20,000 nt of DNA from Glandiceps talaboti (taxonomy: Eukaryota; Hemichordata; Enteropneusta; Spengelidae). The first letter of the stretch is position 1, and every line of letters starts with the position of its first letter. The stretch spans positions 8,227,861 through 8,247,860 of the forward strand of contig NC_135564.1 of NCBI RefSeq assembly GCF_964340395.1, given 5' to 3'. A model generated the notes under the pieces. That model was not told the DNA's origin, searched no databases, and saw only the letters and a program-made list of their open reading frames with translations. Both the position numbers and the translations under genes were made by a program. Shown in pieces: positions 19,520-20,000 of this stretch.

Positions 19520-20000
19520 TGGATGCGTAAACTGACATCAACTTAAAAAGAGCATATACCTAGAACCTTAACCATCATTTTTCAAGGCTAAGATTTTACT
19601 GAGGGGGCAGGGGTCAAAGACAATATTGTTCAGAAAAAAATAAGCTATAATTCCCATGACCGAAGAAACTGACCAGTCCATAAAGAAAATGATGGTAATC
19701 AAGACATTGGGGTATTTTGGGTTAGAAACTGTCATTTTACAAAAGTATGTCGCATATATAAGGGAGCCTTCAATAATTACAGGGAGGGAGGGGGGGGGGG
19801 CATGGGATATAAAGCCTGTCTGTTCCACAAAATATGCCCCCACGAGTCCCCATGCCCATCCCCGTGTAATTACTGAAGGCCCCCTAACCCAGTGCATCGG
19901 AATCATGCGTCGATCGTTATCAAATATAAATCATTGTTTTTGTGCTCTGTGTTCAAAATGGCAATTTCACTGCAAGCATAAACACCTGATACGAGTCCAT
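19520..20000. other. DNA downstream of the HHIPL stop
   Basis: Presumed 3' UTR and intergenic sequence. No canonical AATAAA is placed convincingly near the stop. The MITE is the only structured feature. Confidence 0.6.
19762..19884. mobile_element. Tourist-like (PIF/Harbinger-type) MITE, 123 bp
   Basis: Terminal inverted repeats of 20 bp (19762-19781 and 19865-19884) match at 18 of 20 positions and start GGGRGCCTTCA. TAA is duplicated on both sides (19759-19761, 19885-19887), the typical TWA target duplication of PIF/Harbinger elements. A run of 11 G (19790-19800) lies inside. Confidence 0.85.

Overview
The window looks like a piece of a metazoan nuclear genome. It has intron-split genes with GT-AG signals, AT-rich non-coding DNA, many long microsatellites, and several small inverted-repeat transposons and interspersed repeats. 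The genes are animal ones (an LBP/BPI-family lipid-binding protein, a hedgehog-interacting-protein-like protein and a peroxisomal enoyl-CoA reductase-like exon). The compact introns (about 0.1-1.2 kb) and small elements fit a marine invertebrate, perhaps a non-vertebrate deuterostome or a lophotrochozoan. The species cannot be fixed from the sequence alone.

Layout. Positions 1-9552, minus strand: an LBP/BPI-like gene, read here as 15 well-supported coding exons joining in one frame into 474 codons, plus a tentative tiny terminal exon at 32-55. Its introns hold the TA, CT, CA, GTT and T-run microsatellites, an inverted-repeat element (5888-5992), and one GC-AG intron. Positions 9553-14358: intergenic DNA with a composite tandem-repeat element (9843-10855), an A-rich tract, a 118/131-bp tandem duplication (12389-12637) and a small inverted repeat. 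Positions 14359-14479, minus strand: one exon encoding the Rossmann N-terminus of a PECR-like short-chain dehydrogenase; no partner exon was found by eye. Positions 14877-15575: a second, degenerate copy of the composite repeat. Positions 15810-19519, plus strand: a complete HHIPL-like gene in five coding exons (609 codons from the first Met). Its first intron holds a 636-bp foldback transposon and its second a near-perfect 48-nt hairpin. Positions 19762-19884: a Tourist-like MITE with TAA target duplications.

The three genes do not look like a functional cluster. The LBP/BPI-like product should be a secreted lipopolysaccharide/lipid binder of innate immunity. The HHIPL-like product should be a secreted folate-receptor-like plus glucose/sorbosone-dehydrogenase-like beta-propeller protein. 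The PECR-like product would be an NADP-dependent enzyme of fatty-acid metabolism. They appear to be ordinary neighbours. The most unusual material is in the repeats and in splice details (a GC-AG intron, a 93-nt stop-free in-frame intron, and an apparently orphan PECR exon). I found no clear candidate for a wholly new multi-gene system.
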